A stretch of DNA of 64,000 bases. Origin: Sphingobacteriales bacterium (GTDB lineage: Bacteria; Bacteroidota; Bacteroidia; Chitinophagales; UBA2359). This document shows, piece after piece, positions 7,878-16,740 of this stretch. The stretch is taken from assembly GCA_016718845.1 (NCBI GenBank), contig JADKCK010000020.1, positions 17,054 to 81,053 of the forward strand, in the 5' to 3' direction. Under the pieces are notes generated by a model. It made no database searches and had not been told where the DNA came from. It worked only from the letters and a program-made list of their open reading frames with translations. Positions within the stretch are counted from its first letter, which is position 1. Each line of letters starts with the position of its first letter. The position numbers and the translations under genes were made by a program.

Positions 7878-10800
7878 TTATCTTATCAAAGCCACATTGC
7901 CTTTAAATTCCTTTTTAGTACCGTCAATTAGGGTTACATTGCCATAGTATACATAAGTTCCCATTTCGCAATCAAAGCCTTTGTATTTACCGTCCCAACC
8001 TTCGGTAAAATTGGTAGAAGTAAATATTTTCTCGCCCCAACGGTTATAAACTGTTAGTTCCGAGCTTTCGATAATACTTGGTAGGGGTATAAACAACCTA
8101 AACTCATCGTTGGTATTGTCGTTGTTTGGCGAAAATGCCGAGGGTATTAACACTTCGTTAATCAATATTTCGGTTACAGTTGTGCTGGCGCTGGCGGTGC
8201 AACCGTCGCTATTGGTAACGGTTACAGTATAGGTGCCTTCGGTGTTTACGTTAATATTTGGGGTAGTTGTGCCGTTGTTCCACAAATAGCTGCTCATACC
8301 TGCATCGGTTTGTAGTGTTATACTTTGCCCCATAATAAACGATAAATCGCCCGTTATGGTAGGTTGCGGTGTTGGATTGGTGCTTACTACAACATCGGCG
8401 GTGGCGGGGCAGTTGTTGGCATCGGTAACGGTAATGCTGTAAGTGCCTGCTTGTGTAATGCTTAGGTTAGATTGAGTAGAACCATCTGACCATAAATAAG
8501 TTGCAAAACCACTTCCGGCATCAATACTTAAAGTATCGCCCACACAAATGCTGGTATCGGGTACGCTAAATGGCACTTCTATCTGCTCGAAATTTACGGT
8601 TACACTTTGTGTACCTGTGCAACCCTGCGAGTTGGTAACGGTAAGTGTGTACACTATATCGCTATTAATAGTGGCTAATGGGTTGGCAATATTTGGGTTG
8701 TTTAAACCTGTGGTGGGTAGCCAAGCATAGTTATAATTAGAAATTTGGTTGATATCGGTTAGTTGTATCTCGATGGTTTCGCCTGCGCAAACGGTGGTAT
8801 CTAAAGAAATGTTGGGTAGATAAGGTGCGCTTTTAATAAACACCAATACCGAATCTACAGCCAAACAACCAATGTTATTTACGCCTTGCACCGTGTACCA
8901 TGTAGTACTTGCAGGTGTGGCAATAACTGTGGCACCTGTGGTAGTGTTTAGCCCCGTAGCTGGCGACCATGTGTAGTTAGACCCGCCCGAAGCCGTAAGG
9001 GTGGCACTGCCACCGGGGCATATCTGGGCGGTAGCACCTGCATCAATACCGGGACTATCTAAGATAAGCAAGGCAGCTTGTAGGGGTATAAACGTACAGC
9101 CACAATCAATGTCGGTAAGTAGGGCAATAACACTTTCGGCACCTTCGGTTAGTCCGTCACCTATGCCCGTTACGTTTACAAAAGCTAAGGTATCGTTGGC
9201 AGGTATGGTGACAATGGCGGGTAGTGTTTCGTAATCTACGCCTGCTGTGGCAGTACCCGACCAAGTAACATCAATGTTGTAGGGTTGTGATAAATCGGTG
9301 TCGCTGGTGCGCGTAAATATAAATTGACCTATGTTGCAGCCTTCGTAAATTTCGGGGCTGCCTTCGGTTGCTCCAATCGAGGATACATTTACGGCGCTAC
9401 CATCGTTAAAAGAGCCTGCCTCCAAAAAAACAGCCGAGTCGAGGATATGGTCGCCTGCATCGGCAATAGCTAATTTAATGTGGTAACTTTGGCAAGGTAT
9501 CAAGCCTGTTTTTACGGCGGCTAATGATACCGTATATCCATCGAATTGGCAAGCAGGGTTGTTATCATAACCTAAAAATCCGCCACCATGGTTTACAAAA
9601 TAAGCCGAATTAGAAAAATCGTTTACATTATCTATAGATACAGGTGTAGTGGTACTAGGTACTAAGGCAATATTTTGCAAACCTGTGATGCCGGGTCCGC
9701 TAATAAAAAACGCAAACACATCGTTGTATCCTGCATTTACAAACTCGAGGTATTCTTCGGAGCCAAAAACGTAGTTAAACGAAATGTTATCGGTAGCAGG
9801 TACAAAATCGAACTCCAATACTGCTGCATCGTAGGTATCTGCCGAGCTTACATTATCTAAATTATTATCACCGGGCAAGCCCATACCAGTAGGGGGTTCG
9901 GTGTCGCTGCCATTATTGTTTGGACCATTAACTATGGTGGTATAACCTGTTGCCATAACAATACCGCCTGCAAAGCCAATATCTAAATTAGGGCTTTGAG
10001 TAAACTCGTCTAATGCCAATGGGTCGCCGGTATATTGCACGTTAGATACCGCCAAACATCCGCCACCAAGCAACACATGTTTAACCAAATAAGCGGGGCT
10101 ATTGGGGTCGTCTTCGCCACCAATTACATTAACCAGCATATTATCGCCTGGTGTGCCATTGCAATTATCGTCTTGTATGCTAGTAATGGTGTAAGTGGTT
10201 GGTTGTTGTGGAAAAGTGTTGAGTACAAAAGGGTTTTCGGTGATGTTGTTGTAAGGTGTATTACCTGCCCCGTTAGATACAATGATGTTCCAAGGTGGTG
10301 TACCTGTTAGGTATATAGTTGGTTGAGCGGGGTAGCCTGCAATAATGGTGGTATCGTTGCCAAACACAGCCGTTGGTGGTGCAATAACAATGGTTTGCGA
10401 GATGGTATCATCGCCCAAATTATTTGTTACAATAAGGGTTGCGGTATAAGTGCCGTTGCTTGGATAAGTAACTATGGGGTTTTGTATGGTAGCACTTGAC
10501 GGTGTGCCACCCGGAAAAGACCATTGCCAAGTAAGCGGAGCAATGCCGCCGCTTTGGTCGGTAAATTGTATGGGCGTATTGGCACAAGCTGTGCCTACAA
10601 AGTTGGTGGTAAAAACAGCCAATGGCTCGCTGGGTACACAAAGCATGGTTTGGTATACATTAACGCGCCCTGCACCCAATTGCCCCGAAAAATCTGGGTT
10701 TATGCCATCAATATCATCGGCATTGTTTTTTATGCACTGTTCTACCCTATCAACAGATATGTTGGGGTCGTAGGAGCGCATTAATGCACACAAACCCGAC

Positions 10801-12014
10801 ACAAACGGACATGCCATAGAAGTGCCGTCGTAAAACTCGTAGGAGTTGGTGCTGGTGGCTACGGTACTCCATATATGTACGCCCGGTGCTGCCACGTCAA
10901 TGGTAGCTCCGTAGTTCGAGAAACTGGCTTTGTTATCGTTTTCGTCTATGGCGGCTACGCTAATAACGTGGTTGTACGATGCCGGATACATGGGGTCGGA
11001 TACATTATCGTTGCCTGCTGCCGCTACACAGATGATGCCCAAAGAGTAGGCTTCGTCGAAAACAGCTTGTTCGGTGGCAGCAGGTGCGCCGCCACCCCAC
11101 GACATGCTAATTACATCAACCCTATTAGCAATGGCATATTCTACGCCCTCGAAACCTGCTGCAATAGAGCCGTCGCCAGTTTCGGCGGTTTTAATAGGTA
11201 CTAAGGTAGCGTTAAAACTAACTGCTGCAATGCCAATGCCATTGTCGGTAACGGCACACGAGATGCCCGCGCAATGTGTGCCGTGCGAAAAGCTAAAATT
11301 ATCTGCCCCTATTGGGTTTGGGTCGTTGTCGTTTGATGCAGCGTCCCAGCCATGTATGTCGTCTATGTAGCCATTGCCGTCGTCGTCTATGTTGTTACCA
11401 TCTATTTCGCCGGGGTTTGTCCATATATTAGCTGCAAGGTCTTCGTGGTCGGTGCGCACGGCATCGTCGACCATACCTATTAATACGTTGTTGTTGCCTA
11501 TTGTAATATCCCATGCTTGCGGGCATTGGGTAAGTGTTACGTTGTATTGGTCGGGGTGTATGTCGTTGGGGGTAAGAAAAGTGCGGTGGATAGGTATACG
11601 CTCGGAGAACTGTACAAACGATGTAGTTTTTAGTTCGAGCATAAGTTGGTCGGTAAGGTCGGGTTTGTTGAACTTAATGCGGTAGTAGTTGCCCATTGTT
11701 TTTAGGCGCGGAAAAGCAGGCTCTATGCTTGTAATACCATATTTATCGACCAAAGGCAACAAACGGCTGTTGTGGTTGGTGGCATTGTATAGCACGTTTA
11801 TATCCAAACCATCGCGCAGTTTTAGGTATAGTTGCCCTTTGCGGTATTGGTATTGTGGTTTGGTTGATAAATCGTTGTGCAAATCGCATAATTGTATACT
11901 TAGGTTTTGTTGCTCAAAACATACTTCGTAGCAGTTGTTGGGTGTTGCCGATAAGTTGATACTTAATAAAAGCACAAAAATTAAGAACGATGAAAAAAGT
12001 GTTTTACGTGGCAT
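7878..12014 (-). CDS. Subtilisin-like (S8) multidomain protease with type B T9SS sorting domain
   Basis: 1378 residues. A signal peptide (about 1-23) and an N-terminal domain precede an S8 peptidase with the triad Asp183 (MVDDAV), His244 (SHGTHCAG) and Ser399 (GTSMACPF), plus oxyanion Asn335 (AAAGNDN). After about residue 465 come a PKD domain (WQWSFPGGTPSSATI), a choice-of-anchor L domain (FNYVFGSEEYLEF), a Calx-beta-like segment (GVDYETLPAIVTIPAND) and several Ig/PKD-like repeats with gliding-protein motifs (TYSITVTDANNCPA). The C-terminus is a CHU_C/type B T9SS sorting domain (IPSAFSPNNDNTNDEF, YNRWGEKIF). Expected to be secreted through T9SS as a surface protease or adhesin. All catalytic residues are present. 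Part of its 5' end is duplicated at 14103-14205. Confidence 0.93.
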   Translation of the reverse strand: MPRKTLFSSFLIFVLLLSINLSATPNNCYEVCFEQQNLSIQLCDLHNDLSTKPQYQYRKGQLYLKLRDGLDINVLYNATNHNSRLLPLVDKYGITSIEPAFPRLKTMGNYYRIKFNKPDLTDQLMLELKTTSFVQFSERIPIHRTFLTPNDIHPDQYNVTLTQCPQAWDITIGNNNVLIGMVDDAVRTDHEDLAANIWTNPGEIDGNNIDDDGNGYIDDIHGWDAASNDNDPNPIGADNFSFSHGTHCAGISCAVTDNGIGIAAVSFNATLVPIKTAETGDGSIAAGFEGVEYAIANRVDVISMSWGGGAPAATEQAVFDEAYSLGIICVAAAGNDNVSDPMYPASYNHVISVAAIDENDNKASFSNYGATIDVAAPGVHIWSTVATSTNSYEFYDGTSMACPFVSGLCALMRSYDPNISVDRVEQCIKNNADDIDGINPDFSGQLGAGRVNVYQTMLCVPSEPLAVFTTNFVGTACANTPIQFTDQSGGIAPLTWQWSFPGGTPSSATIQNPIVTYPSNGTYTATLIVTNNLGDDTISQTIVIAPPTAVFGNDTTIIAGYPAQPTIYLTGTPPWNIIVSNGAGNTPYNNITENPFVLNTFPQQPTTYTITSIQDDNCNGTPGDNMLVNVIGGEDDPNSPAYLVKHVLLGGGCLAVSNVQYTGDPLALDEFTQSPNLDIGFAGGIVMATGYTTIVNGPNNNGSDTEPPTGMGLPGDNNLDNVSSADTYDAAVLEFDFVPATDNISFNYVFGSEEYLEFVNAGYNDVFAFFISGPGITGLQNIALVPSTTTPVSIDNVNDFSNSAYFVNHGGGFLGYDNNPACQFDGYTVSLAAVKTGLIPCQSYHIKLAIADAGDHILDSAVFLEAGSFNDGSAVNVSSIGATEGSPEIYEGCNIGQFIFTRTSDTDLSQPYNIDVTWSGTATAGVDYETLPAIVTIPANDTLAFVNVTGIGDGLTEGAESVIALLTDIDCGCTFIPLQAALLILDSPGIDAGATAQICPGGSATLTASGGSNYTWSPATGLNTTTGATVIATPASTTWYTVQGVNNIGCLAVDSVLVFIKSAPYLPNISLDTTVCAGETIEIQLTDINQISNYNYAWLPTTGLNNPNIANPLATINSDIVYTLTVTNSQGCTGTQSVTVNFEQIEVPFSVPDTSICVGDTLSIDAGSGFATYLWSDGSTQSNLSITQAGTYSITVTDANNCPATADVVVSTNPTPQPTITGDLSFIMGQSITLQTDAGMSSYLWNNGTTTPNINVNTEGTYTVTVTNSDGCTASASTTVTEILINEVLIPSAFSPNNDNTNDEFRLFIPLPSIIESSELTVYNRWGEKIFTSTNFTEGWDGKYKGFDCEMGTYVYYGNVTLIDGTKKEFKGNVALIR

Positions 12015-12310
12015 TGTTGTAAAGTTTAGGCGGTGATATACTATTTTGGGTGTAAAGTTACCCTATTTGTTGATGATACCCAAATACATTTTGGCATTTT
12101 TTCCAACATTTGTTTATAGTCTGTTGCTAACAATAGTGTTGTTTGTTGTTACAAAAATAGCTGATTATCAGGCATTTACAAAAACAAAATGATATTAAAG
12201 GGGTGATGAAGTGTAGGATTTTTCCGATTGAATGGGTAGAAAAGTTTATTTAAATAGGGTGCAAAAGGAGGTGTTTTTTTGATAGCCGATAATGTTGATT
12301 AGTTTTCCTT
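12015..12310. other. Intergenic leader of the protease gene
   Basis: AT-rich leader. On the minus strand TAACTTTA lies about 45 bp from the protease start and is a weak match to the -7 box. Nothing else recognised. Confidence 0.35.
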
Positions 12311-12356
12311 CCCTCCTCTCTACATTTGGTAAAGAGGAGGGGTTTGTGTATCTTTG
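12311..12356 (+). promoter_or_regulatory. Hairpin plus -7 box (RHS cassette header A)
   Basis: CCCTCCTCT and AGAGGAGGG form a 9-bp hairpin. TATCTTTG (12349-12356), a good -7 box, follows 7 nt after it. The same 45-bp header is repeated at 12871-12916 and 13967-14012, and equivalents with different stems precede RHS fragments at 55 and 58 kb. Confidence 0.55.
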
Positions 12357-12359
12357 CAC

Positions 12360-12434
12360 GCCAACAACCCCATAAAATACACCGACCCCGATGGGCAAGA
12401 TATAAAAAATATAGAGACGGAAAAACCAAAGTAA
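12360..12434 (+). pseudogene. RHS core 3' tip remnant
   Basis: The frame reads ANNPIKYTDPDGQDIK... to a TAA stop. NNPIKYTDPDG is the hallmark end of the RHS-repeat core, after which variable toxin tips begin. Only 24 codons remain, without a start codon, directly after the hairpin/-7 header and 20 bp before the immunity-like ORF. It looks like the scar of a displaced RHS tip. Confidence 0.7.
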
Positions 12435-12453
12435 AATAACCTAAACACATCTT

Positions 12454-12834
12454 ATGACTAATTACGACGAACTAATAAAGTGGGTTGAGCAAGAAGATCT
12501 TGAAAAAATAAAAGAACAACTTGCTATTTCCAAACAGCAGTCACCCAAATTGTTTAGTACTACAATAGACAAATTGAAGGTTATATTTATTAATACCGAA
12601 AATATACGGACGTTGGATATTATAGCATTAATGTTTTCTGCCTTTTTAATTCATTCTTCTGTTCCCTTAATTATTAGCAAATTAGTGAGCGGACGGCACA
12701 ATCAAGAAGGAGGAACCTTAGTTTATGCTTTATGGTCATTAAAAAAGCAAAGTTTTAAGGATGACTTAATTGCTCTCAAAAAAGAAGACATTAGTTATGA
12801 AATGCAGTTACTGCTGGACGCGATGGGCATATAA
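12454..12834 (+). CDS. Small protein in the position of an RHS-tip immunity gene
   Basis: 126 residues, acidic and helical (MTNYDELIKWVEQEDLEKIK at the start; a Leu/Ile-rich centre with 'TLDIIALMFSAFLIHSSV'; end 'YEMQLLLDAMGI'). No signal peptide and no family that I can name. It lies 20 bp after an RHS core tip, where immunity genes of contact-dependent RHS toxins are normally found. HEAT-like or Imm-type helical immunity proteins of this size are common. The functional call rests on context only. Confidence 0.6.
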   Translation: MTNYDELIKWVEQEDLEKIKEQLAISKQQSPKLFSTTIDKLKVIFINTENIRTLDIIALMFSAFLIHSSVPLIISKLVSGRHNQEGGTLVYALWSLKKQSFKDDLIALKKEDISYEMQLLLDAMGI

Positions 12835-12870
12835 CTAATGCATAGCATAGATTAGTCATCTTAAACAAAC

Positions 12871-12916
12871 CCCACCTCTCTACATTTGGTAAAGAGGAGG
12901 GGTTTGTTTATCTTTG
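12871..12916 (+). promoter_or_regulatory. Hairpin plus -7 box (RHS cassette header B)
   Basis: Second copy of the 12311-12356 header. The left arm has one mismatch (CCCACCTCT against AGAGGAGGGG) and TATCTTTG is at 12909-12916. Confidence 0.55.
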
Positions 12917-12917
12917 C

Positions 12918-13164
12918 ACCCGCCACCGCCAACAGCCTGCGCAACAACTACCAATACAATTACAAAGAGTGGAACGACGACCTAGGACTATACCTAAACG
13001 ACTACGGCTTTAGATACTTTAACCCCCAACTTAACCAATGGCACAGCATCGACCCCTTAGCCGAAGACTACTACGCCCTAAGCAGCTACACCTATGTTGC
13101 CAACAACCCCATAAAATACACCGACCCCGACGGGCGCTGGATAAGCGAGTTTGAAGCAGTATAA
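12918..13164 (+). pseudogene. Orphan RHS core C-terminal fragment
   Basis: About 80 codons of RHS-repeat-associated core: NYQYNYKEWNDDLGLYLNDY, GFRYFNPQLNQWHSIDPLAE, YTYVANNPIKYTDPDG, then a short tip RWISEFEAV and stop. A full RHS protein would be over 1000 residues, so this is an orphan 3' fragment. The open frame extends upstream only into the hairpin header through a TTG codon. Such orphan tips can act as recombination donors that replace the toxin of an active RHS gene. Confidence 0.8.
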
Positions 13165-13231
13165 CAATACTCTTATCCCAATCACTATCAGTTAAGCAAA
13201 AAAAACAAAAAATTTCGTGCTTACTACAAAC

Positions 13232-13317
13232 ATTGCACAATACTATACATCAGATTAGCGTTATGAGCATCACGGAATCTCTACAAAAATTTTAATCTTG
13301 TGCAACCATTGTACAAT
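13232..13317. promoter_or_regulatory. Paired palindromes upstream of hicBA
   Basis: ATTGTACAAT (13308-13317) is a perfect 10-bp palindrome 37 bp upstream of hicB. ATTGCACAAT (13232-13241) is a near copy, and the sequence to its right (ACTATACATCA versus AACATACGTCA) is also repeated, so a unit of about 25 bp occurs twice 76 bp apart. Autorepressor binding by HicB or HicAB is an inference. Confidence 0.45.
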
Positions 13318-13354
13318 AACATACGTCAAAGCAACATTTAGTAAAAATAACACC

Positions 13355-13558
13355 ATGAAAATTAAAGTAGTTGTACACAATGCCGAAGAAGGCGGTTTTT
13401 GGGCAGAAGTGCCCGCTATTCCGGGTTGTATGACCCAAGGAGACACCTTTGAAGAACTATTACACAATTTATACGAAGCCATCGAAGGTTGTTTGTCGGT
13501 AGACATTGATATGCCAACCGATACCTATAATGCAAAAATAGTAGAAATAGCTGTATGA
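13355..13558 (+). CDS. hicB: HicB-family antitoxin
   Basis: 67 residues with the HicB partial RNase H fold: MKIKVVVHNAEEGGFWAEVP, AIPGCMTQGDTFEELLHNLY and EAIEGCL. The ATG at 13355 gives the canonical N-terminus; an upstream in-frame start would add 19 unlikely residues. No C-terminal helix-turn-helix is present, as usual for short HicB forms. It neutralises HicA, whose ORF overlaps by four bases (ATGA). It lies between RHS debris, a typical accessory location. Confidence 0.9.
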   Translation: MKIKVVVHNAEEGGFWAEVPAIPGCMTQGDTFEELLHNLYEAIEGCLSVDIDMPTDTYNAKIVEIAV

Positions 13559-13761
13559 AGCAATTATCGGGTAAACACCTATGCCAATTAGCCGAACAAG
13601 AGGGTTGGGAATTGAAGCGCATAAATGGCAGTCATTATATTTATGGAAAAGAAGGGAAAGTAGAACGACTATCTATTCCTGTACATGGCAACACACCCCT
13701 GAAAATAGGCTTGTTAAAATCATTGTTAAAAATAATGGGCATTGATGAGTCTAGTTTGTAG
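13555..13761 (+). CDS. hicA: HicA-family mRNA interferase toxin
   Basis: 68 residues with the dsRBD-like HicA fold: SGKHLCQLAEQEGWELKRIN, GSHYIYGKEG and 'IPVHGNTPLKIGLLKSLLKI'. The catalytic His lies in GSHYIY. HicA cleaves mRNA independently of ribosomes in known homologues. The start codon overlaps the hicB stop, so the two are translationally coupled. The antitoxin-first order is common for this family. Confidence 0.92.
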   Translation: MKQLSGKHLCQLAEQEGWELKRINGSHYIYGKEGKVERLSIPVHGNTPLKIGLLKSLLKIMGIDESSL

Positions 13762-13770
13762 CAATTATAA

Positions 13771-13953
13771 ATACAACAAGCTATCTATATAGAACTGTTG
13801 TTTGATTGTATCAATGACTGGAAAGATGAAGACCACAACCTTACCGTTTATTTTCCAATAGAATTTCAAGAGCAAATTAATAACTGTATCAATGAAGTAA
13901 TGTCAAAAAGAACAAACGAGTTTTTTGATGGACTTTTAGATAGCGTTGATTAG
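13771..13953 (+). pseudogene. C-terminal remnant of an unidentified acidic protein
   Basis: An open frame of 60 codons begins right after a TAA and has no ATG start. It reads IELLFDCINDWKDEDHNLTV, then YFPIEFQEQINN and ends FFDGLLDSVD. The composition resembles RHS-associated immunity proteins and it ends 14 bp before another cassette header, so it is probably the tail of a lost immunity gene. The family is not recognised. Confidence 0.4.
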
Positions 13954-13966
13954 TTTTAAAAACTAT

Positions 13967-14012
13967 CCCTCCTCTCTACATTTGGTAAAGAGGAGGGGTT
14001 TGTTTATCTTTA
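13967..14012 (+). promoter_or_regulatory. Hairpin plus degenerate -7 box (RHS cassette header C)
   Basis: Third copy of the 45-bp header. The stem is CCCTCCTCT/AGAGGAGGG as in copy A, but the box has decayed to TATCTTTA and no RHS sequence follows. Confidence 0.5.
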
Positions 14013-14102
14013 ATAGCATTAGATGATACAAGCGGCGTTTTATAGCTAGTAGCCATATAAAAATACAAGTGCCTATACAAGCATCAATACCACTAGCTTA
14101 GG

Positions 14103-14205
14103 CAATATACTTAATAAAAACACAAAAATTAAGGCAAAAAAAAAGTATTTTACTGGACACTTTCGTAAAGTTTAGGTGGTGATGTGCTATTTTTAGTGTA
14201 TGTTT
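14103..14205 (-). pseudogene. Diverged duplicate of the 5' end of the subtilisin-like gene
   Basis: About 100 bp align with 11957-12057, the signal-peptide start and leader of the protease: CTTAATAAAAACACAAAAAT versus CTTAATAAAAGCACAAAAAT, then GTAAAGTTTAGGTGGTGAT versus GTAAAGTTTAGGCGGTGAT. Orientation is the same (minus). Start-codon region differences and missing downstream homology show a dead fragment. The rest of 14013-14410 holds no recognisable gene. Confidence 0.55.
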
Positions 14206-14323
14206 CGGTTTGTTTAAGTATCAAAAAATGTTTGTGCTCAAAAGTTTGCAAACAATATCTGCCACATTATAGGCGTTTATGTAGTAAACTGAAAAAAATT
14301 TTCTTTTTGTACGCAAAACAACG

Positions 14324-14331
14324 TATTTTTG
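14324..14331 (+). promoter_or_regulatory. Candidate -7 box TATTTTTG
   Basis: TAnnTTTG match 79 bp upstream of the Ig-repeat T9SS gene; TTG at 14307 is closer than usual for a -33 element. Confidence 0.4.
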
Positions 14332-14410
14332 TGGGCGATTTGGCGTAGGCATGTTAAATCAATCTGGCTTTGTTACAATCACTAAAAAAAACCTAAAAAC
14401 GTAAACATAA

Positions 14411-16594
14411 ATGAAACACACCATACACCTATCGATAGCTGTTTGTGTATTATTACTTTTTTCTATTCAATCGTTTGCACAAGGCAACACTTGCCTCGAT
14501 GTTGAACCGTTTTGCACCGACTCGGGGGTTACGTTTCCGGCAGGGGTTGATGTGCCTGCTGCCAGTGTAGCCGAGCCGGGCAACGATTACAACTGTTTAT
14601 TCACTACCCCTAATCCGGCGTGGTACTATTTAGAGATAGCCGAACCGGGTAATATTAACATCTTATTAACCAACTCGAATACCGTAGATGTTGATTTTGC
14701 TTTGTGGGGACCCTTCCCAAATGCCAATGCCGCTAACGATGCTTGTGGCACTTTAAATGCCAGCCAAATAGAGGACTGTAGCTACAGTGCGGATGACACC
14801 GAAAACATAGATATTGACAATGCCATAGTTGGCGAAGTGTACATCTTGTTAATCACTAATTATAGTAATGTCCCCACTAATATTACTGCTGGGCAAACTG
14901 GCGGTGCAGGTGCCACCGATTGCGACATTGTATTGTGCGATTTACAAGCCATCGTCACTGCCAATAACCCCGTATGTAGTGGCAACACCATACAGCTAAC
15001 AGGCGGGGTTTCGTCGAGTGGCAATACGGTTACTTATGCCTGGACGGGTCCAAACGGTTATACCTCTACCCTACAAAACCCCACTATACCCAACGCCACC
15101 CCTGCCAATAGCGGCGATTATACCTTAGAAGTAACCGTTGACGAATGCACATCGGAGGCAGCTACCGTAAATGTACCCGTTATTGAATATACCGTAAGTG
15201 CATCTAACAGCACCCCCAATTGTGTAGGAGGTATTGTAGCTTTTTCGGCAATACCTACACCTGCTACCTTAACAGGCGCTACTTACACATGGGCAGGACC
15301 CAACGGTTTTACCTCCACCGAACAAACGCCTGCTATTTTCGACCTTAGTTTGGCTAACTCTGGCACCTATACCGTAAGTGTAACAGCAGGCGGTTGCCCC
15401 GTTCAAACAGCCACTACCACCTTAAACGTTACACAACCCAAAGCCGTAGCCACTGCCAACTCGCCTGTTTGTATTGGCGGAACCCTACAACTAAACGCCA
15501 ACATGACCCCCGCCGATGCAGGTGCTACCTACACCTGGACAGGTCCCGACGGCTTTACATCGAACATTGGCAATAGCACCGTAGCCGATTTTAGCCCTAG
15601 CAAAGCAGGTTCGTATTTTTTAAATGGCAACAGCAACGGCTGTATTGCCGAAACAGACACGGTTGTTGTAACTACCTTTTCGATAAGTGCCACTGCCGCA
15701 CAAGTAGGCTCCACCTGTAGCGAAGCAAGCACCGGGCAAGCCCTTGCTCAGGCGCCAACTGCTACATCTCCACTTTCGTTTGTGTGGTCGACGGGGGCTA
15801 CCAATGCCACCGCCACCGATTTGGCAGCAGGCAGTTATACTGTAACTGTAACCGATGCCAACAACTGTTACACCACTACCACCGTTACAGTCAGCAATTT
15901 TCCAGCACCAACAGTAACTATTGGTGGCAAACTAGATTTTTGCGAAGGACAAACCGCCAACCTAAACGCGGGCAACTTTGTTAACTTTTTGTGGTCGACG
16001 GGCGAAACTACCCAAAGCATTACCCCCAGCATAGCCGATACCTACACCGTAACCATTACCGATACCAATGGTTGCACCGCTACCAACCAAGCAAACGTAA
16101 TACAAAACAGCGTGGTAGCACCCAGCATTACAGGTAATTTATTGGTACTGCCCAAAAACGGAACCGTATTAGATGCAGGCAGTGGCTACATAGGCTATGC
16201 TTGGTCAAATGGTACACTAACCCAAACCAATAGCGTATCCGAAGGCGGCATTTATAATGTAACCGTTACCGACCCAAACAATTGCATATCTACCAATAGC
16301 GTAGAAGTAACCAAACTAAATGTAGCCATACCCAACGCGTTTTCGCCCAACGGCGATGGAGCAAATGATATATTTAGGCTCAATTTCCCGCCCGAGTATG
16401 TAACCGCCTACGAACTAAACATTTTTGACCGCTGGGGACAAAAACTATTTACCACCACCAACCTAAACGAGGGCTGGGACGGTACCAACAAAAACATCGA
16501 CTCGCCAATAGACGTTTATGCCTATTACCTAAAAATTACCTTTAACGATGCCATAGAAGAAACCTATCGAGGCAACGTAACACTGATAAGATAA
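14411..16594 (+). CDS. Secreted Ig/PKD-repeat protein with type B T9SS sorting domain
   Basis: 727 residues. A signal peptide (MKHTIHLSIAVCVLLLFSIQ...AQG) is followed by a domain of about 170 residues with WYYLEIAEPGNINILL and FALWGPFPN, typical of gliding-associated surface proteins. Then come at least three Ig-like repeats of about 90 residues (SGNTIQLTGG ... YAWTGPNGYTST; YTWAGPNGFTST; YTWTGPDGFTSN) and SprB-like repeats (SYTVTVTDANNC). The end is a CHU_C domain (IPNAFSPNGDGANDIFRLNF, NIFDRWGQKLF). Likely a cell-surface adhesin exported by T9SS. No enzyme motif is visible. It shares architecture with the upstream protease tail. Confidence 0.9.
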   Translation: MKHTIHLSIAVCVLLLFSIQSFAQGNTCLDVEPFCTDSGVTFPAGVDVPAASVAEPGNDYNCLFTTPNPAWYYLEIAEPGNINILLTNSNTVDVDFALWGPFPNANAANDACGTLNASQIEDCSYSADDTENIDIDNAIVGEVYILLITNYSNVPTNITAGQTGGAGATDCDIVLCDLQAIVTANNPVCSGNTIQLTGGVSSSGNTVTYAWTGPNGYTSTLQNPTIPNATPANSGDYTLEVTVDECTSEAATVNVPVIEYTVSASNSTPNCVGGIVAFSAIPTPATLTGATYTWAGPNGFTSTEQTPAIFDLSLANSGTYTVSVTAGGCPVQTATTTLNVTQPKAVATANSPVCIGGTLQLNANMTPADAGATYTWTGPDGFTSNIGNSTVADFSPSKAGSYFLNGNSNGCIAETDTVVVTTFSISATAAQVGSTCSEASTGQALAQAPTATSPLSFVWSTGATNATATDLAAGSYTVTVTDANNCYTTTTVTVSNFPAPTVTIGGKLDFCEGQTANLNAGNFVNFLWSTGETTQSITPSIADTYTVTITDTNGCTATNQANVIQNSVVAPSITGNLLVLPKNGTVLDAGSGYIGYAWSNGTLTQTNSVSEGGIYNVTVTDPNNCISTNSVEVTKLNVAIPNAFSPNGDGANDIFRLNFPPEYVTAYELNIFDRWGQKLFTTTNLNEGWDGTNKNIDSPIDVYAYYLKITFNDAIEETYRGNVTLIR

Positions 16595-16612
16595 AACACC
16601 TATTGCTAAATT

Positions 16613-16662
16613 TTAATAAGCCTCAAAATACAACCCTAATGGTATATTTTGAGGCTTATTTG
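16613..16662 (+). terminator. Intrinsic terminator
   Basis: AATAAGCCTCAAAATA and TATTTTGAGGCTTATT form a 16-bp stem with a 14-nt loop followed by TTG-rich sequence, 20 bp after the T9SS gene. Confidence 0.8.
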
Positions 16663-16684
16663 TATTGTGGCAAATCACTACCAC

Positions 16685-16740
16685 AACGGGGTAAAGGTTT
16701 TTGGGGGTGATTGCCCCTAATTTGTGTAGTGACACAAGCA
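16685..16740 (+). repeat. Partial copy of the GGGGGTGAT hairpin element (R3)
   Basis: ACGGGGTAAAGGTTTTTGGG and GGGTGATTGCCCCTAATTTG match parts of the longer copies at 32298 and 49607. The right arm is lost. The remainder of 16741-17017 is AT-rich, and a 65-residue frame there has no recognisable product. Confidence 0.55.

Noticed and set aside
12250..12450. 66-residue minus-strand ORF around the first RHS header
   Set aside because: Antisense to the hairpin header and the RHS tip; composition shows no protein-like character.
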